Under the pieces are notes generated by a model that saw nothing but the letters and a program-made list of their open reading frames with translations, made no database searches and was not told where the DNA came from. From Seiridium cupressi (Eukaryota; Ascomycota; Sordariomycetes; Amphisphaeriales; Sporocadaceae), in NCBI GenBank assembly GCA_036674765.1, contig JARVKI010000172.1, forward strand, positions 1 to 46,149: a stretch of DNA of 46,149 bases, in the 5' to 3' direction. Shown piece by piece: positions 31,924 to 43,295 of the stretch. The position numbers and the translations under genes were made by a program. The number at the start of each line of letters is the position of its first letter. The first letter of the stretch is position 1.

Positions 31924-34900
31924 ATGGCTTCCTCAGCAGCCGCCGGCTTTCTCGGCCGATCGAGTAGTAGCAATGCGAACATGCGCGGTCTGGTCCAGTT
32001 CATTGCGGACTTGAGGAATGCGCGAGCACGCGAACTGGAAGAAAAGAGGATCAATAAGGAATTGGCAAACATCAGGTGAGCCGAGGAACAGCATCGCCCC
32101 TGTGCGCGCCGTGGATCTGCATGCTGATTGAACGCATTCGAACTACAGACAAAAGTTCAAAGGTACGGCGATTATTTCCGACACCAGTCAATTACACAAA
32201 CCCGAATAGGATGAACATCTAACATGGGTTACTGCAGATGGCAACTTAAGTGGCTACCATAAAAAGAAATACGTTTGCAAGGTAACAGGACTCTGCCAGA
32301 CACACGAAACCGCTCTAACACTCGGGTATAGCTGCTGTACATATACATCCTCGGCTGGAACGTTGATTTCGGCCATCTCGAAGCCGTTAACCTCATATCT
32401 GCCAACAAGTACTCCGAAAAGCAAATTGGGTATCTGGCAGTGACACTATTCCTCCACGAGAAACACGAACTCCTACACCTAGTGGTCAACAGCATACGGA
32501 AAGACTTACTTGACCACAATGAGCTGTTCAACTGCTTGGCTCTGCATGCGATTGCCAACGTGGGTGGTAGGGAAATGGGAGAGGCGCTCAGCGGAGATGT
32601 CCATAGGCTCTTGATTTCTCCGTGAGTGGGCTTCTAGACGCAGTGCCATCGTACTCTTGCCTGACCTCGTGCACAGGACTTCGAAAGCCTTTGTGAAGAA
32701 GAAGGCGGCTCTGACTCTACTTCGCCTCTACCGCAAGTACCCAGACATCGTCCAACCACAATGGGCAGAACGGATAGTGTCCCTCATGGATGACCAGGAT
32801 CTTGGCGTCGCTCTGTCCGTGACCTCTCTCGTGATGGCTGTGGCCCAGGACGACCCCGACACATACAAGGGAGCCTACGTCAAAGCAGCGTCGAGATTGA
32901 AACGCATTTTAATTGATGGCGACTACAACTCGGACTATCTGTACTACAAGGTTCCATGTCCATGGATACAGGTCAAACTGCTACGGCTGCTACAGTATTT
33001 CCCCCCTTCAGGTATGTTATTCCCCATCAAACTAAATTCAGGGGCTAACAGTTGTTTAGAGGATAGCCATGTTCGCGATATGATCCGGGATTCGTTGCAA
33101 AAGATCTTGAACATTGCGATGGAAACGAACAAGAATGTGCAGCAAAACAATGCTCAAAACGCAGTGCTCTTCGAGGCCATTGACCTCATTATCCACCTCG
33201 ACACGGAGCACGCCCTAATGCGACAAATCTCATCACGCCTTGGACGCTTCATCACATCTAGGGAGACGAATGTGCGTTATCTTGGCCTGGAAGCCATGAC
33301 GCATCTGGCATCTCGCGCTGAGAACATTGATCCCATCAAGCAACACCAAGATGTAATCCTCGGATCTCTAAAAGATCGCGACATCAGCGTTCGCAGGAAG
33401 GGCCTCGATTTGCTATATAGTATGTGCGATTCGACCAATTCTGGACCTATTGTATCCGAGCTGCTCCATTACCTCCAGAATGCCGACTTCGCGATTCGGG
33501 AAGAGATGGCTCTTAAGATTGCTATTCTGACCGAGAAATACGCCACCGACATTCAATGGTACATCAACGTTTCGCTTCGGCTGGTTGCTGTCGCTGGAGA
33601 TCACCTGAGTGATGAGGTTTGGCAGCGCGTCATCCAGATTGTGACTAACAACGAGGAGCTTCAAGTCTATGCCGCGCAGAACATACTTCAACACATCAAA
33701 CAGGATCATTGCCACGAGACTTTGGTCAAGATAGGTGCTTACACCCTAGGAGAGTTTGGACACTTGATCGCAGAAGAGGCTGGCTGTAGTCCAGTAGAGC
33801 AGTTCCTCGCATTGCAGGGCAAACTCCCAGCCTGCTCATCGAGTACCCGAGCCATGATCCTCTCGTCCTTCGTCAAGTTTGTCAATCTGTTCCCTGAGAT
33901 AAAACCTCAGCTTCTTCATGTATTTGAGATCTACAGTCACACCTTGGATTCCGAGTTACAGCAGAGAGCTTGTGAGTACCTGACACTCGCAAGCCTGCCT
34001 ACCGATGACCTACTTCGCACTGTATGCGATGAGATGCCGGCGTTCCCCGAACGGCAGTCCGCCCTCCTGTCAAGATTACATCAAAAGCATGCCAACACCA
34101 GCGACAAGCGCACTTGGGTGGTTGGCGGAAAAGATGCCAATGCTGACGCCGCAGAACTAAACATGGCGAAGACAGGTCTCAAAAGAACCTTTAGTTCGAA
34201 CGACACTAATAGGAACGGTGCCACGAACGGCGTCAACAGCACCAATGGCCACGCCAGCAATGACCTCATGGGCTTAGACATGAACGCGGGTCCGAATGAG
34301 CAGAAATTGCTGAAGGCTCCAAACTTGGCTAGCGCTGCTCACTTATCGCCGGGCTGGGAGCAAGGCTATTACAAATTGCTGCTCAAGGCGGACGGCATCC
34401 TCTTCGAAGATGGGCAGATTCAAGTTGGTGTTAGGTCAGAATACAGAGGTCAAGTAGCCTGCTTGATTCTATATTTTACCAACAAGACACCCGCGCCAAT
34501 AACATCCTTCACAACGACACTGGATCTGGACGAGAGCGAAAAGGAGAAGCTGACATGGGACGTAAAGAACATGCCAGACAGTCAGGTCGGTTCAGGTCAA
34601 CAAGCCAGAGAGATCATCATGTTCGAATGCAAGAGAGTTTTCGAGAAGCCGCCGACAATCCGCATAAGTTATCTCGCAGGTGCCTTGCAAGCACTCACGC
34701 TCAAGCTACCCCTTACTGCTCACAAATTCATGGACCCTGCCGAACTGGCCGCGGACGACTTCTTCAAGCGTTGGAAGCAGATCGGTGGAGCACCGCGCGA
34801 AGCACAGCAGATCTTCGGTCTCAGCACCGGCAAAGATGGCACCCGAGAGATTCATGAAACCTTCATCCGCAAGACCGTTCAGGGCTTCCGCTGGGGTGTG

Positions 34901-35230
34901 CTCGATGGTGTTGATCCGAATAGCAAGAACTTTGTGGGCGCGAGTGTAATGCATACCAGCGAGGGCGGCAAGTTTGGATGTCTGTTGAGACTGGAGCCGA
35001 ATTACGCATCTCAGGTAAGATTCTCATCTCTCCGACGGCGATGAAACCACTAACAGTCTTCTTAGATGATCCGGCTTACGATCAGGGCAACAGACGAGAC
35101 TGTCCCCCCGGTCTTGCTGAAGCTCGTGGAGGACAGATTAGCGCTCGGCATCTCAAAGAAGAAGCCACATGTGGAAAACCCAACAAGAAGAGAGATATCC
35201 GACGCATTCAGTAATGTCATGGTGGCATAG
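31924..35230 (+). CDS. apl3: AP-2 complex subunit alpha (alpha-adaptin)
   Basis: This is the large subunit of the AP-2 clathrin adaptor at the plasma membrane; it binds PI(4,5)P2, cargo and endocytic accessory factors. Seven exons (31924-32075, 32149-32162, 32238-32281, 32332-32621, 32677-33011, 33060-35014, 35066-35230) give 984 residues, normal for the family. All junctions keep frame and conserved sequence. Exon 2 is a micro-exon of 14 bases. MRGLVQFIADLRNARARELE near the start and KKKYVCKLLYIYILGW are adaptin N-terminal landmarks. The HEAT-like trunk runs to about residue 590, followed by an Asn/Gly-rich hinge, then the ear: GYYKLLLKADGILFEDGQIQ begins the beta-sandwich, and the platform ends with LRLEPNYASQ and MIRLTIRATDETV. 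The last exon is needed to complete the platform subdomain; reading through the last intron would instead end at 35044. Confidence 0.95.
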
Positions 35231-36196
35231 CGAGTTTGCGATGTATAGGCGTGGGATGAGGGCTCTCAGTGAGATGGAAAAAGCACAGTACATATTTTGG
35301 GGCATTTTCGAAATCTTTCTTCCAAGCCATTGTGCAGTAATTCTTCCGGCCAAGCACGATCAAAGGCGTTTGGGGTATCCCATGACAGCATAGGAGGATT
35401 GCAAGATATGGAGAGGTGATTGTGGTGTCTAAGAATATTGATTACTCAACCTGTTGATAACTCAGACTGGCCCATAATCAGAGCTTATTTGACAAGAACT
35501 ATAGAATCAACTATACGTTGCTTAGATGGTCTCTTACGAATATGCACAGTTTTCTGGAACAATCTACCGCATTTGTGTCGATGGCGGATCCGGGCGGCTG
35601 TCGCGAAGTGTGAAGCAGCGATGTTGGATAAATTAGCAGACAAATTCACCCAAGATCACCGTGACAGCAATATTATTATTATCAGCACTGTCATGTTGTA
35701 CAGTCTAGCTAGTCTTACGAGCTTTCTGAGCTTGGATCATTCATAGACCAAGTATCGATACTAATGCTATGTGCTAACGCTATGTCGACGTAGAGATCCT
35801 GCTTCATTCTTCCGATTGTTCCTGCTTGCAATTTGTCGATGACAATCAGCCATCCGCGCCTGCACGCTTCGTTTTCCCGAGCTCTTATCAAATTAAGCAA
35901 TTTCAGTCCCATGACAAGACTCAGAAGTACCTACTCGGTATTGCCAAGCTCCCCTCTCAAGTAGCTGCTCAATCAATCCGACCACGCGTCATAAACCCAA
36001 GCTCTTCCGTAGAAGCTCAACGGCCGAAAGCGATTCTGTCAACCCATCAGCGCAGTACAATTGATTCACTCACTTACATCGCATCCTCCCGTACTTGCTG
36101 CTCCTACTTCATCAACCAACCTGCCTCGACCAGTTCCTTCATTTCTGCGGTTCTTCGCTTCACCAAGACCGCGTTTTCAACCCGCCGGACACGAGC
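35231..36196. other. Intergenic, about 970 bases
   Basis: Normal composition with no supported gene. It includes the AP-2 alpha 3' end and the promoter of the next plus-strand gene. Overlapping frames at 35826-36323 lack features and overlap the next gene's first exon in other frames. Confidence 0.45.
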
Positions 36197-37305
36197 ATGC
36201 AAAATCCTTGCCGTGTTATTCGAGAAAAATATCAATCTACCCAGTGGAAACTCGGCGGCATGCGAAGCAGCAGAGCCTGGTTGGGCCTCCTGGTCATTGC
36301 GGCTGTGGCCGCCATCACTGTAGTTGGTGAGTTGTATCTTGTCCATGTCTCATCTACCCGACTATGTGATTTCCAAGCCAGAGAACTAACCGCGGTCAAT
36401 CATGCTCAGCTATGATGTATTCACTCGTCGTTGAGATCAACCACCATAGGACGGAGCCTATTGATAATGGTGACGGTGACCGGGACGATGAACTCGTAGA
36501 CGGAATATTCAGGAACGTCAAGCGAAACGTGCCCGCAGTGATTCAGGCTCCCACAGCGTCGACACCTACAGTCGAGATTCAACTCAGGGGCCCTTCCACG
36601 CTTCAAGACCTGCAAGCCATGACTATCGTCACGGAGACCATCTTTTCCACAGCCACCGTCCATGTCACCCGCACGTCCACCCCTTCACCCTCCACTGCGG
36701 ACCCCAGGAGAAGTGGTTCCATATCAACACTATCAGACAACATCATGACCGAATCCGCTTCGCCCACGATTGGTGCCATGACAGATGATATCTTCTGTCC
36801 CGCCACCGATCGTCCTCACGACGTATACATGCCTTGTCCCTACCTTCATACCGGCCAGTCCGCAAGCAACGACGTCGTCTCGTCTGGTAGCTGTAAACGA
36901 GTCTACAACCCATATCCCGCGATGCTGAAAGAGCTACCGAACTTCATTGAGGCAAACAAACAACTTGTCAAGGGGGTTGGTCGATTGACCACACTTATTG
37001 TGCAAAACGCCAGGATCAAGACTGCAAAGATCATGTATCCCCCTTACCAAGGCCAGATGAGAAGCGACGAAGCTCGTATCAGTGGTGGGGGCGGGTCAGG
37101 CAAATTACCTTTGGAATTCGAAGAGCTAAAGGAAATGAACGAGCGCCTACGGGAGTGTATTAATGATACTCGCCAAGTAATACAAATGCAGCAGGAGTTA
37201 CTCGATTCGCACATGAAGATTATTGAGAAGCAACGAGCACATCTTGAAGAGGCACTTCGTCTTCAGATGTTATGGACTCGGACACAGAACCAAACCAGGC
37301 AATAA
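36197..37305 (+). CDS. Hypothetical single-pass membrane protein with C-terminal coiled coil
   Basis: I do not recognise the family. Two exons, 36197-36326 and 36410-37305, separated by an 83-base GT-AG intron, give 341 residues. One hydrophobic segment (about 28-51, AWLGLLVIAAVAAITVV then MMYSLVV) is formed across the splice junction, which supports the intron. With Arg and Lys before it, a type II signal-anchor topology is likely. Then come an acidic patch, a Ser/Thr/Pro-rich stretch (about 115-165), a region with four Cys (about 173-205), and a predicted coiled coil at 280-332 (FEELKEMNERLRECINDTRQ onward). If the topology is type II, the coiled coil is lumenal or extracellular. A second in-frame ATG at 36260 (MRSSRAW) is an alternative start. 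No neighbour clarifies its role. Confidence 0.62.
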
Positions 37306-38542
37306 AACGCCAGGACCGACGCTGGACAGTATCAACAGCAGGAAAGAGATGATTACCATCCAGCACATACAACTCACGCCTTCCACAAACGCAAAGAAAA
37401 TCACAGGGGCGTCTATGGAGAGAGCTATCATTGTTTCCGAATTCATGGTATGAGGAAGGGTTTAATTAGAGGAAAGTCTGGATTGTATGAATGCTTGGTA
37501 TATGAAATACCGTTGTGTTGGAGGATTGTACTATTATATTCATGACTTCCAGGCCTTCAGACTGGGAGGAAAGGGGAATTCTTGAAGAGCGGAAGCAGTC
37601 CTGAGTTCTTCGCACCATATCGGATGGTGACGGTGATTTTGAGTTTCGGATTACAGGTTGTCTAATAAGACGCACGAAACGTACACAGCTCCTACTTAGG
37701 TAGAGAATTACTCGCAGTATATGCCCGTTTTGCCCATCTGTGACCCCGTGGCATTGATTTCAGGTAATTAGAGCGTGACGTATATCGCAGCTGATCCCAC
37801 CATATCACCGTCGATCATCATGTAGATACGAGGATCTCAGCAACGAGATAGAACAGTGGCACTTTGGTAGGATCTCATTTTTATCTGTAGTGCAATCCTA
37901 AAACATGACTTCTAGTTGTTATATCACTAATTGGAGATCGGTGTCTTAAAGTTGCTTCACAATTGTTATCTATGATGTGGTGATGTCTCGAAATATTAAA
38001 GGTCTCCTTTATCTTCGGGACTTGCGACACATATGGAAGTTCGCCTTGGTTTTGAATCTCCGGTCTTTATACTGGTATTTTTTTTCTCTTTTTTTTCTCT
38101 GTTGTTTCCTCTGTAGGACTCTAGGAGTGGGGTCCCAGTCTAGCAGTAAAGAACCTCAGGAGCAAGCTGGCGGCACTTTTCTCTCTACAGGAGAATCTTT
38201 CCAGGTCTTCCTAGATTGATTGAGGCCTTTCCTATGATGCCAAGATGGACGAGACAGAGAAGTGCGCAAGTAAGTCTTGCTTACAACACTAATCTGCTCT
38301 GGATGCTTTGATGCTGCCTCCACCTGCGGCTTTCCAACTGCGCACTTTACTAAACTATAAGAAGGGAAGGAACCGCTCATACTGGCTCACATTGCTGCAG
38401 AATGGAATCTCTCTTGAGTAAGCCCATTCCAACTCTTGACTTGCTAGAGCTAGGTATTATCCCCTGGAATTTAGCTACGTGAGAAAAGTACAGGCATTAT
38501 CTAAGCCTATCAGCATCTCTACACATCATCGACACCACCAAC
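37306..38542. other. Intergenic, about 1.2 kb
   Basis: No supported gene. A pyrimidine-rich stretch at about 38080-38120 (T runs with C) stands out but is unremarkable for fungal intergenic DNA. Confidence 0.45.
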
Positions 38543-39007
38543 ATGCTGTCAACAACTAATACGATGGACGAAAACTCCATTCTGAAAAACATTTTCCTCG
38601 CTACAGCGCTGCCGTTGAACATCATTATCAACATTGCTTCACGCTTGGAAACCTACATTCTGCAACACCTCCATTTGCCTTTCTCGCCCTACTTTCGGAT
38701 GTTCCCATCTATAGAGAACTTACCTGGCACGTACATTTTGTGCTACAACCCCCAGGTCGTGGGTGCTTGGTGCCTCGTATGGCTCGCTTACATCCTCGCA
38801 TCTCGTCGGACCGCCAATGGTAGTGGCTTATTGTGGGAGGTTCTCGGGCCACTGGCAAGAGTCAACCACGTTATGAATGCGTTGGTACATGCGGTACACA
38901 TCTGGTTGATAGCCGCCATGTTCAATGCTATTGTCGTTCGCTACTTGCTCGAGCGGGATCCATTCATGACAATCTTGAGGCTGTTCGTCTTCGCTTCCCT
39001 TCAATAA
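38543..39007 (+). CDS. Hypothetical small multi-helix membrane protein
   Basis: The family is not recognised. The ATG at 38543 opens a single exon of 154 residues. Three hydrophobic segments can be seen: about 16-33 (NIFLATALPLNIIINIAS), about 71-87 (VVGAWCLVWLAYILAS) and about 117-136 (HAVHIWLIAAMFNAIVVRYL), with a possible fourth, short one at the end (MTILRLFVFASL). There is no cleavable signal peptide. Hydrophobic blocks alternating with charged loops, and the length of the frame, favour a real gene, but there is no splice or conservation evidence. A second in-frame ATG (MDENS) seven codons in is a possible start. Confidence 0.5.
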   Translation: MLSTTNTMDENSILKNIFLATALPLNIIINIASRLETYILQHLHLPFSPYFRMFPSIENLPGTYILCYNPQVVGAWCLVWLAYILASRRTANGSGLLWEVLGPLARVNHVMNALVHAVHIWLIAAMFNAIVVRYLLERDPFMTILRLFVFASLQ

Positions 39008-39599
39008 GGTATCATACCAGATATCTCGAGCGGACCTCTCCTCGGCGGCGAGGGCTCGAACAGGTGGTATCACTGTCCACATCATGTCCAATAGCTGCGT
39101 TATTCAGCGGGTTAGGTCAACGAAAGGTCAGGCAGTGAGCCAAGGCGGTTTCTCTCTGAAAAACACATCGTGAAGGAATGTCAAGCAGCACAAACGCAAT
39201 TCATGGAAAGTTATTTAATTATTGAATGAAAACTTAGGCACAACCTGCTCTGACTCACAAAGCAAAACTGACTTAAGGCCTCGTCGCAGGTGTTGGTGTC
39301 CCAGATCCGGGAGCAGTTTAAGCTGTGGCATAGAGAAGCGCCACCCTTGTGTACACTTTTTATTTCACTATCCCTTCGTCGGCCCTCTTTTATGGTATTC
39401 TCTGGCCTGCGGTGTTGGGATCACGCTGGCAAATCCGTCTAAGAGGAATATTTGCACAACTGCTTCATATACTCATTAAGTCAAGACCTTGATTATTATG
39501 CACAGAAACTATTGGCCCAAGTCACAGCGAGTTGTAGGCTATTTACTGTGTATACTATTAATATTAGTAGATATATATCGTTTTCTAATAGAATAAATA
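39008..39599. other. Intergenic, transition into an AT-rich block
   Basis: Normal composition to about 39540, then AT content rises steeply. No gene is supported. Confidence 0.45.
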
Positions 39600-40630
39600 T
39601 ATACGATTATAAGTTTTAAAAAGCTTAGCATTTTATCCGTTTTATTTTAAATAAGTTAAAAACCGTTAATTTAATATTAAAAATCTTTAAATTTTAAATT
39701 TAATATTAAAAATAAAATATCGTTTTATTTTTTTAATTATTAATTTTTGCGTTTTATATAATTATTTTATTTTTTTATAATTAATTTATTTATTAATTTT
39801 TTAAATAATATTTATATTTATTTTTAATTTATATAATATTATATAAAAAGTTTAATATAATAATTATAATATTTAATAATTTTTATTTAAAAACGGTAAA
39901 TAATTATTAATAATTATAAATATATTTATTAAAATAAAAATTATTAATTAAAATTTAAAATAAAATTTATTTTAATATATTAAAATAAATAAATATAATA
40001 TATATATTTATAATATAAATTAATAATAATTTTATAAAAAAATTTATATAATAAATAAAAATATATTAAAATAAATAAAAAATAAAAAAATAAATATTTA
40101 ATTTTATATTATTAAATTTTATTAATTTATATATTAAAACTTTTTTTAAAAAAAATTAAAATTAAAATATTTATATAATTAAAAATATTTTAAATTAATA
40201 TAAATAAATTTAATAATAATTATAAATATTTAATAATATAATAAAATATATTATTTAAAAATTTTAATAAATTTAAAATAAAAATATAATTATTTTATAT
40301 TAATAATAAATAATTTAAAAAATTATATTTAATTATTATTATTATAAAAAATATTTCTTTTAAATATTTTTATATATTTAAATATTTAAAAAATAATATA
40401 TTAATAAAATATATAATATAAAATAATAAATTTAATTTTTATTAAATTTCTTTATTTTTTTATTAATATTTTTAAATAATATAAATTATTTTATAATTTT
40501 AATAATTTTTAATTAAATTAATATTAAGCTTTAATAATTTAATTACGTAACCGCGGGACGTAATTTAACGTTAACCGTTACTTTTAACCGTTAGATTCCT
40601 TACCGGCTATACTTAATACGGGGCTTATAG
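39600..40630. other. Extremely AT-rich RIP-like block
   Basis: Most of 39730-40530 is A and T only, with a few isolated C or G. There are no frames and no protein remnant could be read on either strand. CpG, kept in the 1-15040 block, is almost absent here. The last 90 bases (40540-40630) again contain CpG-rich pieces such as GTAACCGCGGGACG, like the left block. The block is inferred to be a fully RIP-saturated transposon relic, or AT DNA of another origin. Confidence 0.6.
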
Positions 40631-40637
40631 CCTACTG

Positions 40638-41554
40638 TCAGGCCTGGTTCGTAACAGGTAATTCTACAGGTTCGCGATCAGCCCACACCTCCAGTGGTCT
40701 GAATTGTAAATCGCCTTCCATCTCCGTTGTCCGAGCCAATTTAGTGTCTGCAATGCCCGATTTTAAAACATTATAATCATTGTGTGACAACGAAGGTACG
40801 GTTGACTTTGCCAATCGTTTCCTTCTCTCTCTTTTGATTAATAACCATGTGCCAAGTGCAATTAATGTGATGAAGGAGACAATTCCCACTGCGACACCGG
40901 CAATCCAAGCATTACTTCCTGACTGAGTGCCACTATTGGAGCCAGGTGTTGCAGTCGCTGTTCGCGTTTGCGTCGCTGCAGTCTTGATGGCGGTCTCTAT
41001 TGCCGCTGCTGGATTTACACGATACACTGTATGTGCTGACCACCCATTGCGGCACCCATAGTTCACCGCTGAGGGTAGACCGAGAGGGGAAGTATGGAAA
41101 ATTGTAAATGAAGCACATGATTTTGATGCTTCACTGCTGACACGTCAGGGACTTGACAATCTGGAACGTATGGTGGGATGGGGCTGACATACCATTCCTT
41201 AACATCGCCATTGCCGAAAGTAAGAGTGTTAGACTGGCAAGCTACAGGAAAGCGACAAGTGGCTGAGTCGCTACAATGAGCCGCGTACGTGTTGGATGTC
41301 ACCCAAGCCTTATTCCCACCAGCAACAACCAGCCGCTCGACTGTATACCTTGAACATGAGCTCAGATATCTTTGGGATTCGTAGTGCAATATACACGTAC
41401 CTGTTGTAGGGCGAACATAATACCCAATGAATGCCGTATCTGTCAGATCGTTGAATGAGGTCACACTGGGAGTTGCTGGGTGCGCTATGCAAAAGCCGAC
41501 GAACAACAGTATGATGGCTGTTGACAAGCGGAACCTTCCCGGTAGGATTGTCAT
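40638..41554 (-). CDS. Secreted-then-anchored Cys-rich membrane protein, unknown function
   Basis: Two exons, 41554-41193 and 41136-40638, with a 56-base intron (GTATGT to CAG) give 286 residues. Layout: signal peptide (about 1-24, STAIILLFVGFCIA), an extracellular domain with about nine Cys (about 25-160, including CILHYESQRYLSSCSRY and NYGCRNGWSAHTVY), a Thr/Ser/Ala stalk (about 165-197), one membrane helix (about 198-220, AWIAGVAVGIVSFITLIALG) followed by KRERRKR as a stop-transfer, and a tail of about 60 residues. The splice is supported because it adds two Cys in phase. The architecture resembles fungal wall-sensor or receptor-like proteins (WSC/Mid2 style), but no named domain is recognised. 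The acceptor is CAGCAG, so one residue may be optional. The stop codon lies about 10 bases from RIP-like sequence. Confidence 0.72.
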
Positions 41555-42952
41555 GCTATATACAACCAACGCAGTTAATGCGTCCAAGATGGTCGCAAAT
41601 ATAAAGAAAAGGAAAAATGTCTCATTTAAGGTAAACGATCACCGAAACGTGCCTATATTTACTGATGTTGTCCACTCACTGATACCCTTCAAACGTGGCT
41701 TCCTGAACTCTTAAGATGCGGCCGAGCGCAGACCGCCGTGGCTCAGATCCTAGCGGCAACGCTTGTCATTGCTCCGGACATAAATGAGCCATCATAGGGC
41801 TAACCAATTACGCGCTTACGTCTAGCATCCCCAGGGCTGAAGCAGTAACTCTGCTAGCTAGTGCTTACTGCGTAGATGAATGCACCAGGCCAGTCAACCA
41901 AAGAGCTTGTACCATGCTACTGGATCCCGCAAGGCGGATGCAGCTAAGCCCCTTGGACAGGCTTTGCAGCGGCTGCGGTGATCTGCGTCCTGCGCCATCG
42001 GCCCATCGGCTAACAAGCGTCGCTTGCCTCGGCTCGGGCCGCCTCCATATTTTTAGGTCACCACCCGCTGAACTGGGATACATTATTCTTTTAGCACATG
42101 TCTTCTTATGAAAACATCCCATGACACCCGCTCGAATTGGCTCTGTTGACCCTGTGTCTGATAGAAGACACACGCGTTTTTTGTTTTTTTTTAAGTAAGT
42201 CGTTAGACTTAACCCCTCATATCTATTCGTAATATGCCAGTTGACTGATTACGGGCTTCATTCGTGCACATTGACAGTTAGGTAGCTTAATAGGTACTAC
42301 AGGAAAGACTAGCTCCTCTGGGCCACCGCTTCTGGCCATCGCACAGTAGACTTTCGTGCCCATTCTATTTGTCCATTATTAGGCATTCTGAATTCTGAAT
42401 GACCGGAACCAAAAGGAAATTGGCCAGAATACACTTCAATAGCTTTTTGTATACCGACTATTATTGCTACGGCTGAAAGCTCTAGTTAGTTCAGTCAGCG
42501 CTCAGACGTTACGCGATGCACAACTTAGCGTCCAACGGTCGAAAATCCTTCGGCATTGCTCGCGCCGACAACCCGGCCACTAATCTCGGAACACAATGTC
42601 GAGCCAATAACAAGACTTTTGAATATCAGCTACTGCCGGTCAATTGAGCGCGAAAAAACTCCCTTTACAGGTACATCAAGAATGGCATTGCCCGCAGAGA
42701 TAACCATCTCTGGACACTATTCGGCATTCAATCCTTGAGTTCCATCAACATGACGTAAACTTCCAGATTTGGAAAATACATCAAATGGATACCATCGCGT
42801 AAGGCAGATTCTCATTAGGTTGTCTCGCGTAAGCAGTGAATTGACGAAAAGTTTCAGTGGAAATTGGACGCTAAAATAGATTTGTAGCATACAAGAGCTA
42901 AGTTTTACAAGACTTAAAGCGAATTCGATTAGGACTAATGGGGAATTCGCTA
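41555..42952. other. Intergenic, about 1.4 kb, divergent upstream region
   Basis: This lies between the divergent membrane-protein and sulfatase genes. A GC-rich stretch at about 41900-42080 holds a frame of about 100 codons on the minus strand with no feature of a real gene. A T-rich run is at 42178-42192. No tRNA or conserved RNA was recognised. Confidence 0.45.
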
Positions 42953-43188
42953 AATTAGGAAAGCTTTTTTAAATTTTATAATTTAACAAGCTAAAATCCA
43001 AAGGCTAAAGCCTTTATATTAACGATTTTACGATCTTTTAAATACGTATTTATAAAACCGACCTTTTAATTAATAGCGTCCGCGGATTTTTTTTAACGTA
43101 TTTTAAGGTCTTACTTTAATTTAGTAAAAGCTTCGCTATTTTATTTTATTTTATAAACCATAATATGCTTGGCGAAGCTTTCCTAATT
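42953..43188. repeat. MITE-like element with 14-bp perfect terminal inverted repeats
   Basis: AATTAGGAAAGCTT at 42953-42966 is exactly repeated in inverted orientation at 43175-43188, framing 236 bases of AT-rich, RIP-like sequence with no coding potential. TA lies just outside the left end and AA/TA near the right end, so a target duplication is uncertain. This is the size of a short non-autonomous DNA transposon. It lies about 110 bases before the sulfatase ATG, in its promoter. Confidence 0.55.
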
Positions 43189-43295
43189 AATACAAAATGC
43201 ATAAATAATCTGCATCCCCGTACCTACGGCATTTCATATGTATCCTTTAACTTAGAGCATTACCTGATTTCATCACTTCTCGACAAGCCGTCAAA

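Noticed and set aside
42052..42080. Short match resembling the start of fungal LSU rRNA (ACCCGCTGAACT)
   Set aside because: Only about 12 bases agree and the sequence diverges at once on both sides, so it is probably chance.
41865..42173. Minus-strand frame of 102 codons
   Set aside because: It shows no domain, signal or splice evidence, and lies in GC-rich intergenic DNA where open frames arise by chance.
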